A stretch of 64,000 nt of DNA from Hyphomicrobiales bacterium (GCA_900465675.1 UBJR01000002.1:62001-126000); one strand, 5' to 3'. Numbered from the stretch's first letter, positions 8,170-17,676 are shown. The notes: a model not told the origin generated them from the sequence alone. Translations and numbers: made by a program.

Positions 8170-9435
8170 TCAATATCTATCGATGCGGAACGGCGTCATG
8201 TCGATCGCCGGCTTCGTGCCCGAGATCATATCGCCAATCAGCTGCGCCGTCGTGGCGGCAAGTGTCAGGCCGAGATGGCCATGTCCGGTGGCATAGAAAA
8301 CACCCGGCACCTTCGACGACGCTGAGATAATCGGGATCGTATCCGGCAATGCGGGGCGATGGCCCATCCACTCGCTGGTATCCTCGACCTTCAAGCCGGG
8401 CAGCACGCGCTGCGCATGGCGCACGAGAACCCGCGGACGGCGGAAATCGGGGGCGGCATTGAGGCCTGCGAGCTCGACATTCCCGCCGACGCGAATGCCG
8501 CCTGCCGTCGGCGTGACCATGAAGGCGCGATGCGGCCAGATCACCGAATAGCGCATGGCAATGCCGGGCTTCATGATCTGCGTGTGATAGCCACGCTCGG
8601 TTTCCAGCGGGATCGGTTCTCCAAGCTTTGCAGCGAGATCACGGGTATGAACACCGGCGGCAACGATAACGGCATCAACCTCGATGCGGCCGCCGCTTTC
8701 CAGGATAACGGCCGAGGTTCCCTCCGGCTTGCGATCGATGCTGCGCACGCTACCCGACAGGAACCGCGCACCGGCTGCCTCTGCGGCAGCCGCCAGCTTG
8801 ACGACGAGCTGGTAGGGCTCGCGGATCGATTTATTGTCCGGCAGCAATACCGCCTTGGCGACCTTTGACGACAGCGCCGGCTCATAATGCTGGATCGCGC
8901 CGCCATTCAGCACTTCGAACTCGAAGCCATAGCGCTGCATCATCTCGATATGGCCGCGATCACCGGCAAACTCCGACTCGGTCTCGTAGATCGCGAGGCA
9001 GCCTTCATCGGTCATCAGTTCAGGCGCGCCGATTGCCGAAAGCATGGCGCGGGTGTCGGCGAGCGCGCGTCCGGTCAGCAGCATTCCGGCATCCTCGATC
9101 TCGCGCAGGCGCGAGGGCCGTCCGGCGGCGATGAAACGCAGGAACCAGGGCAGCATCTTCAGCGCGTAGGATGGACGGAGCCAGACCGGACCTTCAGGAT
9201 CGAGGAGCCAGCGGGGGATTTTCTTCCAGGTGGCGGGGCCGGACCCGGCCGCGAAATCAAGCGCGATGCTCGCCATGTTGCCGTAGGAGGTGCCGCGGCC
9301 CGGTTCGCCCTTGTCGATCAGCGTGACCTGAAACCCGCGTCTCTGAAGCTCGAAGGCAATCGAGGCGCCGATCACGCCCGCGCCAATCACTGCAACTGTT
9401 CGCTTAACGTCTTCAGTCATCGCGTCATCCATCAT
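8170..9435 (-). CDS. FAD-dependent D-amino acid dehydrogenase-type oxidoreductase (DadA-like)
   Basis: This is a DAO-fold flavoprotein of 421 residues if started at ATG 9435. ATG 9420 (MTEDVKRT) is equally plausible, and the frame is open to a TTG at 9462. The dinucleotide-binding motif VIGAGVIGASIAFELQRRG starts the fold. The C-terminal MGHRPALPDTIPIIS and GHGHLGLTLAATTAQL are typical of DadA and hydroxyproline dehydrogenases. It lies 45 nt upstream of the proline-racemase-family gene on the same strand, so it may oxidise D-hydroxyproline or a related D-imino acid and pass electrons to the respiratory chain. The substrate is inferred from context. Confidence 0.8.
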   Translation of the reverse strand: MMDDAMTEDVKRTVAVIGAGVIGASIAFELQRRGFQVTLIDKGEPGRGTSYGNMASIALDFAAGSGPATWKKIPRWLLDPEGPVWLRPSYALKMLPWFLRFIAAGRPSRLREIEDAGMLLTGRALADTRAMLSAIGAPELMTDEGCLAIYETESEFAGDRGHIEMMQRYGFEFEVLNGGAIQHYEPALSSKVAKAVLLPDNKSIREPYQLVVKLAAAAEAAGARFLSGSVRSIDRKPEGTSAVILESGGRIEVDAVIVAAGVHTRDLAAKLGEPIPLETERGYHTQIMKPGIAMRYSVIWPHRAFMVTPTAGGIRVGGNVELAGLNAAPDFRRPRVLVRHAQRVLPGLKVEDTSEWMGHRPALPDTIPIISASSKVPGVFYATGHGHLGLTLAATTAQLIGDMISGTKPAIDMTPFRIDRY

Positions 9436-9505
9436 AGCGGGGCCGCCTGCAGCCACCGTCAATCGACGTGATATATCAGATCGCGGACCTTGCCTATGGA
9501 AATTT

Positions 9506-10780
9506 TCACTGGCTCGGCAGCCCTGCCCCGACGCTGTCGCCGACGGAGCCAGCCGTGTTTTCCACCGACTGGCCGAGACGCTTCAGCTGCGCATCATAAT
9601 TGCGCCGGGTGCGCGGATCGAAGATCGCAATCGGCGTGCTGACGGCAACACTGGCGGCGCTGCCGACGGTCTGCGCGGCACCGATCGCAACAGCACCAAC
9701 GGCCTCGCCGAGACCGACATTGGAGTCGGTGATGGCCTGACCTGCAATCAGGCGGTCACCGATCAGCTTCACGACCTCGGGGCTTTCTGCAAACTTTCCG
9801 TGGTTCAGCCGGTCGCCGCCCTTGAGCTTGGTCAGGTCGAGCACGGTGATGCCGGCGGCCTCGAGCTTGCTGCGATAAGGCTCCACCGACGGGTCGATCT
9901 GGCCGAGGCGATCGACATTACCGGAGATCCGCCGCGACAGTGCCAGTGCGCGGTCATCGCGCGACACGAAGATGGTGAAATGCGGCTTCTCCTTGCCGAG
10001 GCTGGCGAACTGGCGGCCGAAGACATCCACATCGAGATCGGGAGAGGCGAGAATGACGTTGTTGATCTTCGACGCGACTTTCCCGTCGCGGATCGCCATC
10101 TGCCGGAGCGCCTCGACGGTCAGCCAGGTTCCCATCGAGTGAGCCATGATGGTGACGTCGCTGACAGCGGGGTTATCGGCCGTGCGCCGCAGCAGCTCCT
10201 CCAGCGCATCGCGCGAATAGTTGGTGCTTTCCTTGTCGTAATTGTAATCGAAGATCGAACCGCGGGAGGGCCAGGTAAAGACCACCGGCGCCACATCCGC
10301 ATGCGAATCGTGGACGATCTGGGCAAAGCGGTAGACGGCGTCTTCGTAGAGATTGTTGAAGCCATGCACGAAGATCAGCACGCGGCGGCTCTTCGGCATG
10401 TGGCCCTTCAGCCATCCCTCGCCTGCCTTCTCGCCCTGCAGCGGATCGACGGAGACGGTGACGAAATTGCGGAGGGGATCGGCGGGCAGGCGTGTCGGCC
10501 ACTGGACCTGACCGACCTTGCGATTGGCCTCAGGCGGGATCGAGACATCAACGGCATTGACCATCAGACCGGTGCCGCGCTCGCCGGAGAACAGCACGCC
10601 GGGATCGGTATCCGGCGCGCGCGTCGTGGCGACCAGCAGATTGACCTGCGATGTGCCAGGCTGAACGGATCCGACAGGCGTCATGACGCCTGTCGCGCGG
10701 CCACCGCATCCCGACAGGATAAAAGCCGAAAGCGTCACTGCCGCAAGCGTCCTGCGCATGGCTCCGAAGCCGCCCAGCAT
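9506..10780 (-). CDS. Lipoprotein alpha/beta hydrolase (DUF900 type)
   Basis: The 424-residue protein begins with a lipoprotein signal peptide (MRRTLAAVTLSAFILSGCGG, lipobox LSGC). ATG 10780 is preferred because of a GAGGAG ribosome-binding site just upstream; the frame open to 11095 overlaps the divergent gene. An alpha/beta hydrolase domain follows, with HGFNN (oxyanion region) and the nucleophile motif AHSMG. This pattern fits the DUF900 family of putative serine esterases. The C-terminal 100 residues contain a small-residue-rich hydrophobic stretch (GEAVGAVAIGAAQTVGSAAS). The substrate is unknown. Confidence 0.8.
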   Translation of the reverse strand: MLGGFGAMRRTLAAVTLSAFILSGCGGRATGVMTPVGSVQPGTSQVNLLVATTRAPDTDPGVLFSGERGTGLMVNAVDVSIPPEANRKVGQVQWPTRLPADPLRNFVTVSVDPLQGEKAGEGWLKGHMPKSRRVLIFVHGFNNLYEDAVYRFAQIVHDSHADVAPVVFTWPSRGSIFDYNYDKESTNYSRDALEELLRRTADNPAVSDVTIMAHSMGTWLTVEALRQMAIRDGKVASKINNVILASPDLDVDVFGRQFASLGKEKPHFTIFVSRDDRALALSRRISGNVDRLGQIDPSVEPYRSKLEAAGITVLDLTKLKGGDRLNHGKFAESPEVVKLIGDRLIAGQAITDSNVGLGEAVGAVAIGAAQTVGSAASVAVSTPIAIFDPRTRRNYDAQLKRLGQSVENTAGSVGDSVGAGLPSQ

Positions 10781-10927
10781 GCATTCTCCTCTTCGAATAC
10801 CGGCAATGCGGCTACGGCCCAAATAAGACGTCGGCAGGAGCGGAGTCAAATAAGGCAGCGATCGCGGACATGGTGAAACTTTGCGCCCGGCTTTCCCGTT
10901 ATTGCCTCTGACCCCGGCACAAATCGG

Positions 10928-11320
10928 ATGGACGCCATGAAAGCCGTTCTTATCGCCCTTGCTTCGACGACCCTGCTGCTTCCATCCCTCGCCCGCGCGG
11001 AACGTCTCGCCGAAGCAGATATCCGCCGTGACATCATCGGCAGGACAATCTATCTCGCAACGCCGCTCGGCGGCGAACTGCCACTCAACTATCACACGTC
11101 AGGCGCAGTGGACGGCAGCGGCAAGGCGATCGGCCTCGGGCGCTACTTCAAGCCCAGCGATACCGGAAAATGGTGGATCCAATCGGACCAGCTCTGCCAG
11201 AAGTTCCAGACCTGGTACAAGGGCGCACCGATGTGCTTCCTGCTGGAGCGGGCGGGCGCTGGCAAGGTGAAGTGGACGCGCGACAACGGCGAGACCGGCG
11301 TGGCTCGGATCGGCGAATAA
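10928..11320 (+). CDS. Small secreted protein of unknown function
   Basis: The 130-residue protein has a clear Sec signal peptide (MKAVLIALASTTLLLPSLARA). ATG 10928 and ATG 10937 are both possible starts. The mature part has two cysteines (LCQKF and PMCFLL), possibly a disulfide, and a tryptophan-rich centre (TGKWWIQSDQLC). The pattern resembles small periplasmic rhizobial DUF995-like proteins, but I cannot assign a family with confidence. It is divergent from the lipoprotein hydrolase, and its stop lies just before the 3' end of the convergent sRNA. Confidence 0.7.
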   Translation: MDAMKAVLIALASTTLLLPSLARAERLAEADIRRDIIGRTIYLATPLGGELPLNYHTSGAVDGSGKAIGLGRYFKPSDTGKWWIQSDQLCQKFQTWYKGAPMCFLLERAGAGKVKWTRDNGETGVARIGE

Positions 11321-11333
11321 TTTTTCGGGAGCC

Positions 11334-11460
11334 AAAATAGAAAAGAGCTCGGTGCGGGAGGAGGTGCACCGAGCTCTTGATCTTGACTGGCAACTGGGAG
11401 GAGGAGTGTTACCAGTCGGCGTAAGAGCGCTGGGAGGAGGAGTGCGCTGCTTACGGAGGT
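11334..11460 (-). ncRNA. Three-hairpin sRNA with anti-Shine-Dalgarno loops (cuckoo / alpha-r14 type)
   Basis: On the minus strand three consecutive hairpins each present a C-rich loop. Hairpin 1 is 11421-11454 (stems GTAAG(C)AGCGC/GCGCTCTTAC). Hairpin 2 is 11385-11417 (GACTGGTAAC/GTTGCCAGTC). Hairpin 3 is 11343-11378 (13-bp stem AAGAGCTCGGTGC). Every loop contains CCTCCTCCC, complementary to GGAGG ribosome-binding sites. Hairpin 3 is followed by TTTTCTATTTT and serves as the rho-independent terminator. Size (about 125 nt) and architecture match the alphaproteobacterial cuckoo/alpha-r14 sRNAs (Smr14C of S. meliloti), and no ORF fits here. The 5' end is approximate; I could not assign a convincing promoter. 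Confidence 0.88.
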
Positions 11461-11659
11461 ATAGATAGCCCATTCATTTGGTCAGGAATAGGGATAATAC
11501 CGCAACGCAGCAATGCATGATTCGCATGGCTGACTGTATCAATCTTGAGAAGACGCCTCATTTTGCAGCAATTTTAATCAGACGGTCAAATATCTGCGCA
11601 GAGTTTGATCGTGAAGAAGGACACGGCAGCCTAATTGCCGCCGCGTCCCGATGATGACG

Positions 11660-12541
11660 TCAAGCGGCCTTGAAGAGCTTCCTGCCTTCTGCGTCGAGGG
11701 CGGTGAATTCCTCCTCGGACAGCGTTATGCCGACAGCTGCAACGTTCTCTTCCAGATGCTTGACCTTGGAGGTACCAGGGATCGGGAGCATCACCGGGCT
11801 GCGCTTCAGCACCCAGTCGAGCGCGATCTGGCTCGGCGCGGCATTGTGCTTCCTGGCAATCGTATCCAGCAGCGAGCCGGGTTTTGCCAAATCGCCTGCA
11901 GCCAGCGGATACCACGGGATGAAGCCGATATTGTGCTTTTCGGCATAATCGAGCACGTCCTCGCTGGTGCGATCGACGAGGTTATAGCGGTTCTGGACCG
12001 TTGCGACCTTGAAGTATTTCGATGCAGCCTGGATATCGGCCACCGAAACCTCGCTCAATCCCGCATGCCGGATCAGCCCGGCGGCCTGCAGCGACTTGAT
12101 CGTATCGAATTGCTCGCCGGCCGGCACCTTCGGGTCGATGCGGTGCAGCTGCCAGAGATCGATCTGTTCGACACCGAGATTGCGCAGGCTCTTGTGCACC
12201 TGCTGGATCAGATATTCAGGACGGCCGAGCGGCAGCCAGATGTCCGGACCATGGCGGGTCAAGCCACCCTTCGTGGCGATGACCGAGCCGTGGCTATAGG
12301 GATGCAAGGCTTCCTTGATCAGCCATTCGGAAACGTCGGGCCCATAGGAATCGGCCGTATCGATGAAATTGACGCCAAGCTCTGGAAGACGCTTCAGCGT
12401 GCGGATGGATTCGGCGTGATCGGCAGGTTCACCCCAGATACCCCGGCCGGTGACGCGCATGGCGCCAAAGCCCAGACGGTTGACCTGGAGATCGCCGCCA
12501 ATCTTGAAGGTGCCGGATTGCGCGGCATTCAAAGCGGACAT
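11660..12541 (-). CDS. Aldo/keto reductase
   Basis: The 293-residue protein has the AKR (beta/alpha)8 barrel signature: [15 protein letters not shown] with catalytic D and Y, KGGL with the catalytic lysine, the His of LWQLHRID, and C-terminal [16 protein letters not shown] for NADP(H) binding. It reduces aldehydes or ketones in the cytoplasm; the physiological substrate is unknown. The start ATG 12541 (MSALNAAQ) is set by a GGGAGGAAAG ribosome-binding site. The frame is open to 12610 but lacks a matching site there. Single gene with no obvious operon partner. Confidence 0.9.
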   Translation of the reverse strand: MSALNAAQSGTFKIGGDLQVNRLGFGAMRVTGRGIWGEPADHAESIRTLKRLPELGVNFIDTADSYGPDVSEWLIKEALHPYSHGSVIATKGGLTRHGPDIWLPLGRPEYLIQQVHKSLRNLGVEQIDLWQLHRIDPKVPAGEQFDTIKSLQAAGLIRHAGLSEVSVADIQAASKYFKVATVQNRYNLVDRTSEDVLDYAEKHNIGFIPWYPLAAGDLAKPGSLLDTIARKHNAAPSQIALDWVLKRSPVMLPIPGTSKVKHLEENVAAVGITLSEEEFTALDAEGRKLFKAA

Positions 12542-12796
12542 GGTCTTTCCTCCCTTGTGGATGCGTGAAAACAGGCGAAGTCGCTGAGCTGGCGACGTGC
12601 TCCCTGGCACCTGATGACAGCGCCGGCGGCGTCAGCCTCGTGCAGGCGGAACGATCCCGTTCCGTGCCAGCTTTACATGGGCAGGCAGCTCGCCGAAGGC
12701 AATATGTCTGCTGCCGCGGCAGCTGCCTTTTCAGCCACAGTGCGATCGGGCGCCGGTGAAGTCCGCTCCTAGTGTCGAGAGGAAGCGTGTAGCGCC

Positions 12797-13111
12797 TTAC
12801 TGATCGTAGACGGCGCGATAGCCTTCGGACGAAGCACAGGCGGTATAGGCCCGCCGGGCAGCGCTGCGCGACACGGCCTCGCCCTCGCTCTGGTCGTATT
12901 GGCCGCTGATCTGCGAGCGCTCCTTGTAGAGCCGCATGGATTCGTCATAGGCGGCATTACCTTCGCCCATGCACATCGTATGCGCGACGAAGGATGGATT
13001 GACCGGCGTACCGACGGGATAAAGAACCGGAGAGTTGGCCCGATCGACGCAACCGGAAAGCAAGGCTGCCGCTCCAGCAACCGACACCGCAACCAACATT
13101 CTTGCCTTCAT
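12797..13111 (-). CDS. Small lipoprotein of unknown function
   Basis: This 104-residue protein starts at ATG 13111, with AGGAG 8 nt upstream; a GTG at 13120 is in frame. A short lipoprotein signal peptide ends at the lipobox LLSGC (cysteine near residue 18). The mature chain has two further cysteines (HTMCMGEGN and YTACASSEGY) that could form a disulfide. The C-terminal half is rich in charged and serine residues. No family is recognised. It sits between the aldo/keto reductase and tRNA-Arg. Confidence 0.72.
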   Translation of the reverse strand: MKARMLVAVSVAGAAALLSGCVDRANSPVLYPVGTPVNPSFVAHTMCMGEGNAAYDESMRLYKERSQISGQYDQSEGEAVSRSAARRAYTACASSEGYRAVYDQ

Positions 13112-13218
13112 CGCATTCACTCCTGCCTGCCTCCGGACAATCCGGCGCCAGACGCAGATAGCCGCGCAAGGTTGCGCGAAGCTAGGCTACTCGATGATTT
13201 TCAAGGAAAGAAAATGAG

Positions 13219-13295
13219 TGGCGCACCCGAAGAGATTCGAACTCCTGACCCCCAGATTCGTAGTCTGGTGCTCTATCCAGCTGAGCTACGGGTGC
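13219..13295 (-). tRNA. tRNA-Arg (anticodon ACG)
   Basis: On the minus strand the 77-nt cloverleaf begins GCACCCGTAGCTCAGC, has the anticodon arm CCAGA-CTACGAA-TCTGG (anticodon ACG), a T-arm with GTTCGAATC, and a matching acceptor strand CGGGTGC followed by G and an encoded CCA. The A34 position, converted to inosine by TadA, reads CGU/CGC/CGA codons. A T-rich stretch follows it. Confidence 0.98.
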
Positions 13296-13328
13296 GTCTC
13301 GAAGCGGCTGAACCGCTTGCGTGGCGAT

Positions 13329-13357
13329 CCTCTAAAGCCTCCTCCGGGGGAATGCAA
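13329..13357 (-). promoter_or_regulatory. Probable promoter of tRNA-Arg
   Basis: On the minus strand TTGCAT (13352-13357) and TAGAGG (13329-13334) are separated by exactly 17 bp and lie about 34 bp before the mature tRNA 5' end. Each hexamer matches the sigma-70 consensus only partly, so the call is moderate. Confidence 0.45.
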
Positions 13358-13415
13358 TAGGCTTTGTGAAAAAATCGCGACTTTCGATCTGCAGAGCTGA
13401 TCTGTGAATTTTGCT

Positions 13416-14918
13416 TTACTTTTCAGCGTGGCTGCGGATGCGGTAATCTTCCAGCGAAACCGGGCGATCCGGCACTTCGATGCGGAACTGCGTGCCCGCT
13501 GAGGGCTTTTCCACAAGGGCAATGGTGCCGCCGTGGGCAAGCACAAGCTCACGAGCAATCGCCAGACCGAGGCCGGTGCCGCCGGAGCGGGCCGAACCGC
13601 GGAAGGCGGTGAAAAGGTTCTGACGAGCTTTCAGCGGCATGCCAGGACCGGTATCGTCGATGATGATGCTGACCACGCTGCCGACGCGTTGCGCGGAGAC
13701 GGTGATGCGCTTGACGCCATCGGCACCGAGTTCGCCCGGCATCATCAACGCCTGCAGCGCATTGCGGCAGAGATTGTGGATCACCCGGAAGAGCTGTTCG
13801 TTGTCGCCGTCGATCTCGATGTCGGTGGGCATCTGCTCCAGAAATTCGATGCCGCTGGCCGGATCGATGGCCAGCATGTCACGAACGTCCTGGGTCAATT
13901 CCAGCAGCCGGATGCGGCGTCGGCGCGGCGCCGATTCGGTCGTCTGGCCGTAAGACAGCACTTCGGTCGTGTAGCCGACGGCGCGGTCGATCGTTCTGAG
14001 CAGCTTCGGCGCAAAACTCTTCACCATCGGATCGTCGACATCGACGAGACGGTCGGACATCAGCTGCGCCGAGGCCAGAATGTTGCGCATGTCATGATTG
14101 ATCTTGGAAACGGCAAGGCCGAGCGCCGCGAGGTTCTTCTGCTGTTTCAAGGTCTTCTGCAATTCGATCTGCATCGCCGTCAGATGACGGCCGGCGACTG
14201 CCAGCTCGTCCCGTCCGCCATCGCCGACAAAGACGTTGTGAGGGTTTTCCGGATCCGTCGAAAACTGCTGCATGCTGCCGCTCAGATTGCGGATCGGGCG
14301 GATCAGGATGCGGTTGATGACGAAGAAAACCAGCGTTGCGGTAAACAGTGAGATCAGGACCGACAGAAGCAGAACGTTGCGTGCATAGACGAACATCGCG
14401 TTGCGCAAAGCCCTGTCCTTCATCACCACTTCGACGCCCGTCGCGGTATCGCCGACCGGGCCATAGACGCGAATCATCCGGTTGCCGCCGAAGATCAGCG
14501 TATCGAGCGCATCGCAAATGGCGTTTACGGGAGTGACTTTCGTCAGATCGTACTGCTCATCGACGGAGGTCGGCATCTCGGTCATGGCCAGAAGCCGCGA
14601 GGTGCCGTCCTTGCGAAGTACGATCGCCTTGGTGCCGGTTGCCTCCAGGGTTTCCTTCTGGAGCATGCGCGGCAGCTCGACGGGCTGAAGGCCATCGATG
14701 ACGATGGCGGCAGCGGCAGCGGTGTTGAGCTTGTCGTCAAGCCAGCGGATACGCATGCTGGCGACCGACGGGAAGAAGATCAGAACTTCGGCCAGCATGA
14801 TGAAAAGCACGGTCATCCAGAGCAGCTTGCCGGAGAGCCCACCAAACCACCCTGCAGGGCGTTCACCGCCCGCAGCCGTCATATTCACTGGCATTTCGCT
14901 TTGGTCTTGCACCGGCAT
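13416..14918 (-). CDS. Membrane sensor histidine kinase
   Basis: The 500-residue protein (start ATG 14918; the frame stays open to 15017) has two transmembrane helices (about residues 34-54 and 180-205) flanking a roughly 125-residue periplasmic domain, then a HAMP linker. The H-box is unusual (SKINHDMRNILAS, phospho-acceptor His275), followed by N-box HNLCRNALQAL, DTGPGMP and GTGLGLAI of the HATPase domain. The HDMRN form places it with HisKA-like kinases that keep only the His-Asp core. No response regulator gene adjoins it, so it is an orphan kinase here. The signal and partner are unknown. Confidence 0.9.
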   Translation of the reverse strand: MPVQDQSEMPVNMTAAGGERPAGWFGGLSGKLLWMTVLFIMLAEVLIFFPSVASMRIRWLDDKLNTAAAAAIVIDGLQPVELPRMLQKETLEATGTKAIVLRKDGTSRLLAMTEMPTSVDEQYDLTKVTPVNAICDALDTLIFGGNRMIRVYGPVGDTATGVEVVMKDRALRNAMFVYARNVLLLSVLISLFTATLVFFVINRILIRPIRNLSGSMQQFSTDPENPHNVFVGDGGRDELAVAGRHLTAMQIELQKTLKQQKNLAALGLAVSKINHDMRNILASAQLMSDRLVDVDDPMVKSFAPKLLRTIDRAVGYTTEVLSYGQTTESAPRRRRIRLLELTQDVRDMLAIDPASGIEFLEQMPTDIEIDGDNEQLFRVIHNLCRNALQALMMPGELGADGVKRITVSAQRVGSVVSIIIDDTGPGMPLKARQNLFTAFRGSARSGGTGLGLAIARELVLAHGGTIALVEKPSAGTQFRIEVPDRPVSLEDYRIRSHAEK

Positions 14919-15018
14919 CGCTGTTTCCGTTCGGCGCAAGCGCCTGCGAGGCAGAGACTTATAATAGACGGTTTGCAATCTGCTTTCAAATCTTCGCGAG
15001 GCGCGGCAAGTCGTCACA

Positions 15019-15044
15019 AAAGAAAACGCCGCCCGGAGGCGGCG
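15019..15044 (-). terminator. Rho-independent terminator of the chemoreceptor gene
   Basis: On the minus strand the stem CGCCGCC/GGCGGCG with a 4-nt loop is followed by TTTTCTTTTG. It lies about 30 nt after the stop at 15075. Confidence 0.8.
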
Positions 15045-15074
15045 CTTCCGATTAGAAAGCTCTGGATCCGGAGA

Positions 15075-17072
15075 TCAAAACTCTTCCCAGCTCTGCTCGG
15101 CGACCGCCGCATTGCCGTTGAAGGCGCGGGCGACGGTGTTCATGGCGCGGCGCGCGGGCGAGGCGACCGGGCGATGTTCTTCGCGGCGGGCAACGGCCAC
15201 CTGCGGCGCAGTGCCGTTGGAGACCTTGAAGCGCGAGATGAGGCGGACGAGGCCATCGGCTTCGGCAGAGAGCTTGTGGGTCGCGGCAGAGGTTTCCTCG
15301 ACCATTGCCGCATTCTGCTGCGTCACCTGATCCATCTGGTTTACGGCGGTGTTGACTTCCTTGAGGCCGGTCGACTGTTCCTTCGCCGCGGTTGCGATCG
15401 AATGGATGTGATCGTTGATGGCGATGACGCGGGTTTCGATTTCCGACAGCGCCTCGCCCGTCGCCTGCACCAGTTTGACGCCGACATTGACTTCATCGCC
15501 CGACTTGGTGATGAGCGCCTTGATGTCCTTGGCAGCGGTTGCCGAACGCTGAGCCAGCTCGCGGACTTCCTGTGCGACAACCGCAAAGCCCTTACCGGCC
15601 TCACCGGCACGCGCTGCCTCAACGCCCGCATTGAGCGCCAGCAGGTTGGTCTGGAAGGCGATCTCGTCGATGACGTTGATGATCTGGCTGATCTCGCGGG
15701 ATGCCTGCTCGATGCGGCCCATGGCATCGACCGCATTGCGGACGACGACGCCGGATGCACCCGACTTGTCCTTGGCTTCGGAGACCATGACGCTGGCTTC
15801 CTGGGCACGCTCGGTCGAATTCTGGACAACCGCCGTGATCTCGTCGAGAGCGGCAGAGGTTTCTTCCAGTGCGGCAGCCTGCTGCTCGGTACGCTTCGAC
15901 AGATCGTCGGTCGCAACGCGCAGTTCGTTGGTGTTGCCGTTGATGGCTTCGGTCGTTTCGCGAACTTCGCGCATCGTTGTCTGCAGCGTCACGAAGGTGC
16001 TGTTGACGTTCTGCTGCAGTTCGGCAAAGGCGCCCTGGAACTCACCGCGCATCGTCTGCGTCAGGTCACCATCGGCAAGGCTTGCAATGACGCGGCGGGT
16101 TTCGTTGACGCCGGTGTCGACGCTGGAGAGCAGCGAGTTGATGTTGCCTGCGAAATGGTTGAGGCTTTCGTCCTCGTAGTCCTTCTCAATGCGGCGGCTG
16201 AAATCACCGGCGGCAGCGGAGGCAACGACGACGGACATGCTCGACTGCAGGTCATCGCTCTTGGCGCGCATCGCCGTTTCCTGGGCGTTGAGGCGCTTGA
16301 TGGCGAGGCCGTTTTCCTTGAAGACGGCAACGGCCGCGGCCATGTCGCCGATTTCATCCTGGCGGCCTGCATAGGGCACTTCCGCTTCGAAATTGCCGTC
16401 GGCGACTTCCTTGATCGCGGTCGTCACTTTCTTGATCGGGCGGCTGAGGTGGCTGGTACCGATATAGAAGCCAAGGCCGACGCCCGCAGCGATACCGATC
16501 GTGGTGATCGCAAGCACAAGCCAAAAGACAGAGTTGCGGAAGGCCTCGATCTCGTCATCGACGGCATCGAGTTCGGCCTTGTCGGTCTTGACGATTGCGT
16601 CGATCTCGGCCTGGAAGGCCTTGCGGTTGGCGCGGTTGGCGTCGTTATTACCCTGATCGTTTGCGGCTGCAGGGCCGACTTCGGTGCCGAGACGTGCAGT
16701 CTCGGTGCGGAAGGCACGGAATTCCTTGGAGCGATCGACGAGCTTGCCGAAGCTATCCTTCTGGCTCTCAGGAACCAGCGGCGCCCAGCCAGCGATCACC
16801 TTGTCGATCTCGTCGAGATCGGTGTTGATGCCTTTGGCAAAAGGAGCGACGTCCTTGATCTCCTTGGAGGCATAGATGCCACGGGCTTCCATCACGGTTG
16901 CAGTGACGAAACGATTGAGACGCTCGCCGGCATAAGCGCGGCTGGAAGCGCTTTCATAGGCGGTCAGCTTATTGTTATACTCGTTCATAGCGAACAATGC
17001 CGTCGCGCCGATGACCAGCGCAACGCCAGCCATAACGCTGACAAGCAAATTGATCTTTCCACGAATTTTCAA
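15075..17072 (-). CDS. Methyl-accepting chemotaxis protein
   Basis: The 665-residue chemoreceptor has an N-terminal transmembrane helix (about 8-30), a helical periplasmic domain (about 31-185), a second membrane helix ([17 protein letters not shown]), HAMP segments, and the conserved cytoplasmic hairpin tip with [20 protein letters not shown]. The last five residues are SWEEF, matching the xWxxF tether that recruits CheR and CheB. The four-helix-bundle sensor gives no clue to the ligand. An own terminator follows, and the gene is transcribed away from rpmH. Confidence 0.95.
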   Translation of the reverse strand: MKIRGKINLLVSVMAGVALVIGATALFAMNEYNNKLTAYESASSRAYAGERLNRFVTATVMEARGIYASKEIKDVAPFAKGINTDLDEIDKVIAGWAPLVPESQKDSFGKLVDRSKEFRAFRTETARLGTEVGPAAANDQGNNDANRANRKAFQAEIDAIVKTDKAELDAVDDEIEAFRNSVFWLVLAITTIGIAAGVGLGFYIGTSHLSRPIKKVTTAIKEVADGNFEAEVPYAGRQDEIGDMAAAVAVFKENGLAIKRLNAQETAMRAKSDDLQSSMSVVVASAAAGDFSRRIEKDYEDESLNHFAGNINSLLSSVDTGVNETRRVIASLADGDLTQTMRGEFQGAFAELQQNVNSTFVTLQTTMREVRETTEAINGNTNELRVATDDLSKRTEQQAAALEETSAALDEITAVVQNSTERAQEASVMVSEAKDKSGASGVVVRNAVDAMGRIEQASREISQIINVIDEIAFQTNLLALNAGVEAARAGEAGKGFAVVAQEVRELAQRSATAAKDIKALITKSGDEVNVGVKLVQATGEALSEIETRVIAINDHIHSIATAAKEQSTGLKEVNTAVNQMDQVTQQNAAMVEETSAATHKLSAEADGLVRLISRFKVSNGTAPQVAVARREEHRPVASPARRAMNTVARAFNGNAAVAEQSWEEF

Positions 17073-17541
17073 AGTATAGTCTCCCTAGGGGGTGAGGAGA
17101 GACTGGAAAGCAAATTCCCAGCCGAATGACCAAAATATCGGCGAAATTTCTTAAAGTTATGTTTCGGATTTTAGCTATTACGACTACAAGAAATTATCCC
17201 TATTATTCGGGCTCACAGCAGATTTTTCGCAAAAATTGCAATCAGCAAGACCGAACCAATGGGAAATCGTGGCTACCTCAGAAGAACTTCAGCAAAATTC
17301 AACCTCATGGGGTATTGTCGTAGTCGTTAACACCCTGATGCGACTTTTTGCACATTGGCGCTTTAGCGGGCAGGCCGCGTGGACGATTTTTACGGCTATA
17401 ATTGACTTTTTTGGCGACCGTCCCTATAAGCCGCCGCACGTCCGGTCACTATAGGTCTTTTGGCCTCGCCCGTTCGCAAAAATAACGCTCCTTGCACTTT
17501 GCAAAACGTAAGAAGGGCCGCACTCCGCGGTATTAAAATAA
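17073..17541. other. 469-bp intergenic region between chemoreceptor and rpmH
   Basis: No credible gene is seen. The part at about 17125-17330 is AT-rich relative to its surroundings and should hold the leftward chemoreceptor promoter. The right part holds the rpmH promoter at 17402-17430. Short open frames here (for example 17236-17454) have no ribosome-binding site and no recognisable product. Confidence 0.6.
17402..17430 (+). promoter_or_regulatory. Sigma-70 promoter of rpmH-rnpA-yidC
   Basis: TTGACT (17402-17407) and TATAAG (17425-17430) are separated by 17 bp and lie about 110 bp before the rpmH ATG. The hexamers match the vegetative consensus at five and four positions. Confidence 0.75.
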
Positions 17542-17676
17542 ATGAAGCGTACTTACCAACCATCCAAGCTTGTCCGCAAGCGCCGCCACGGTTTCCGTGC
17601 ACGTATGGCTACTGCCGGTGGCCGCAAGGTTATCGCCGCTCGCCGCGGACGTGGCCGCAATCGTCTTTCGGCTTAA
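17542..17676 (+). CDS. rpmH: 50S ribosomal protein L34
   Basis: The frame from ATG 17542 to TAA 17676 gives 44 residues beginning [20 protein letters not shown] and ending GRNRLSA, the invariant L34 sequence. It is a very basic protein of the large ribosomal subunit. It heads the conserved rpmH-rnpA-yidC cluster, 22 nt before rnpA. Confidence 0.98.
   Translation: MKRTYQPSKLVRKRRHGFRARMATAGGRKVIAARRGRGRNRLSA

Noticed and set aside
14901..17129. 742-residue open frame on the plus strand
   Set aside because: It runs antisense to the chemoreceptor and kinase, shows an asp/gly/val-rich composition typical of antisense frames in GC-rich DNA, and lacks any domain or ribosome-binding site.
17125..17330. 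Replication origin near rpmH
   Set aside because: AT-rich, but no cluster of DnaA boxes and no dnaA or parAB genes nearby. In Alphaproteobacteria rpmH is not usually at the origin.
17236..17454. 72-residue open frame in the chemoreceptor-rpmH gap
   Set aside because: It spans the rpmH promoter, has no ribosome-binding site, and its composition is unlike a real protein.
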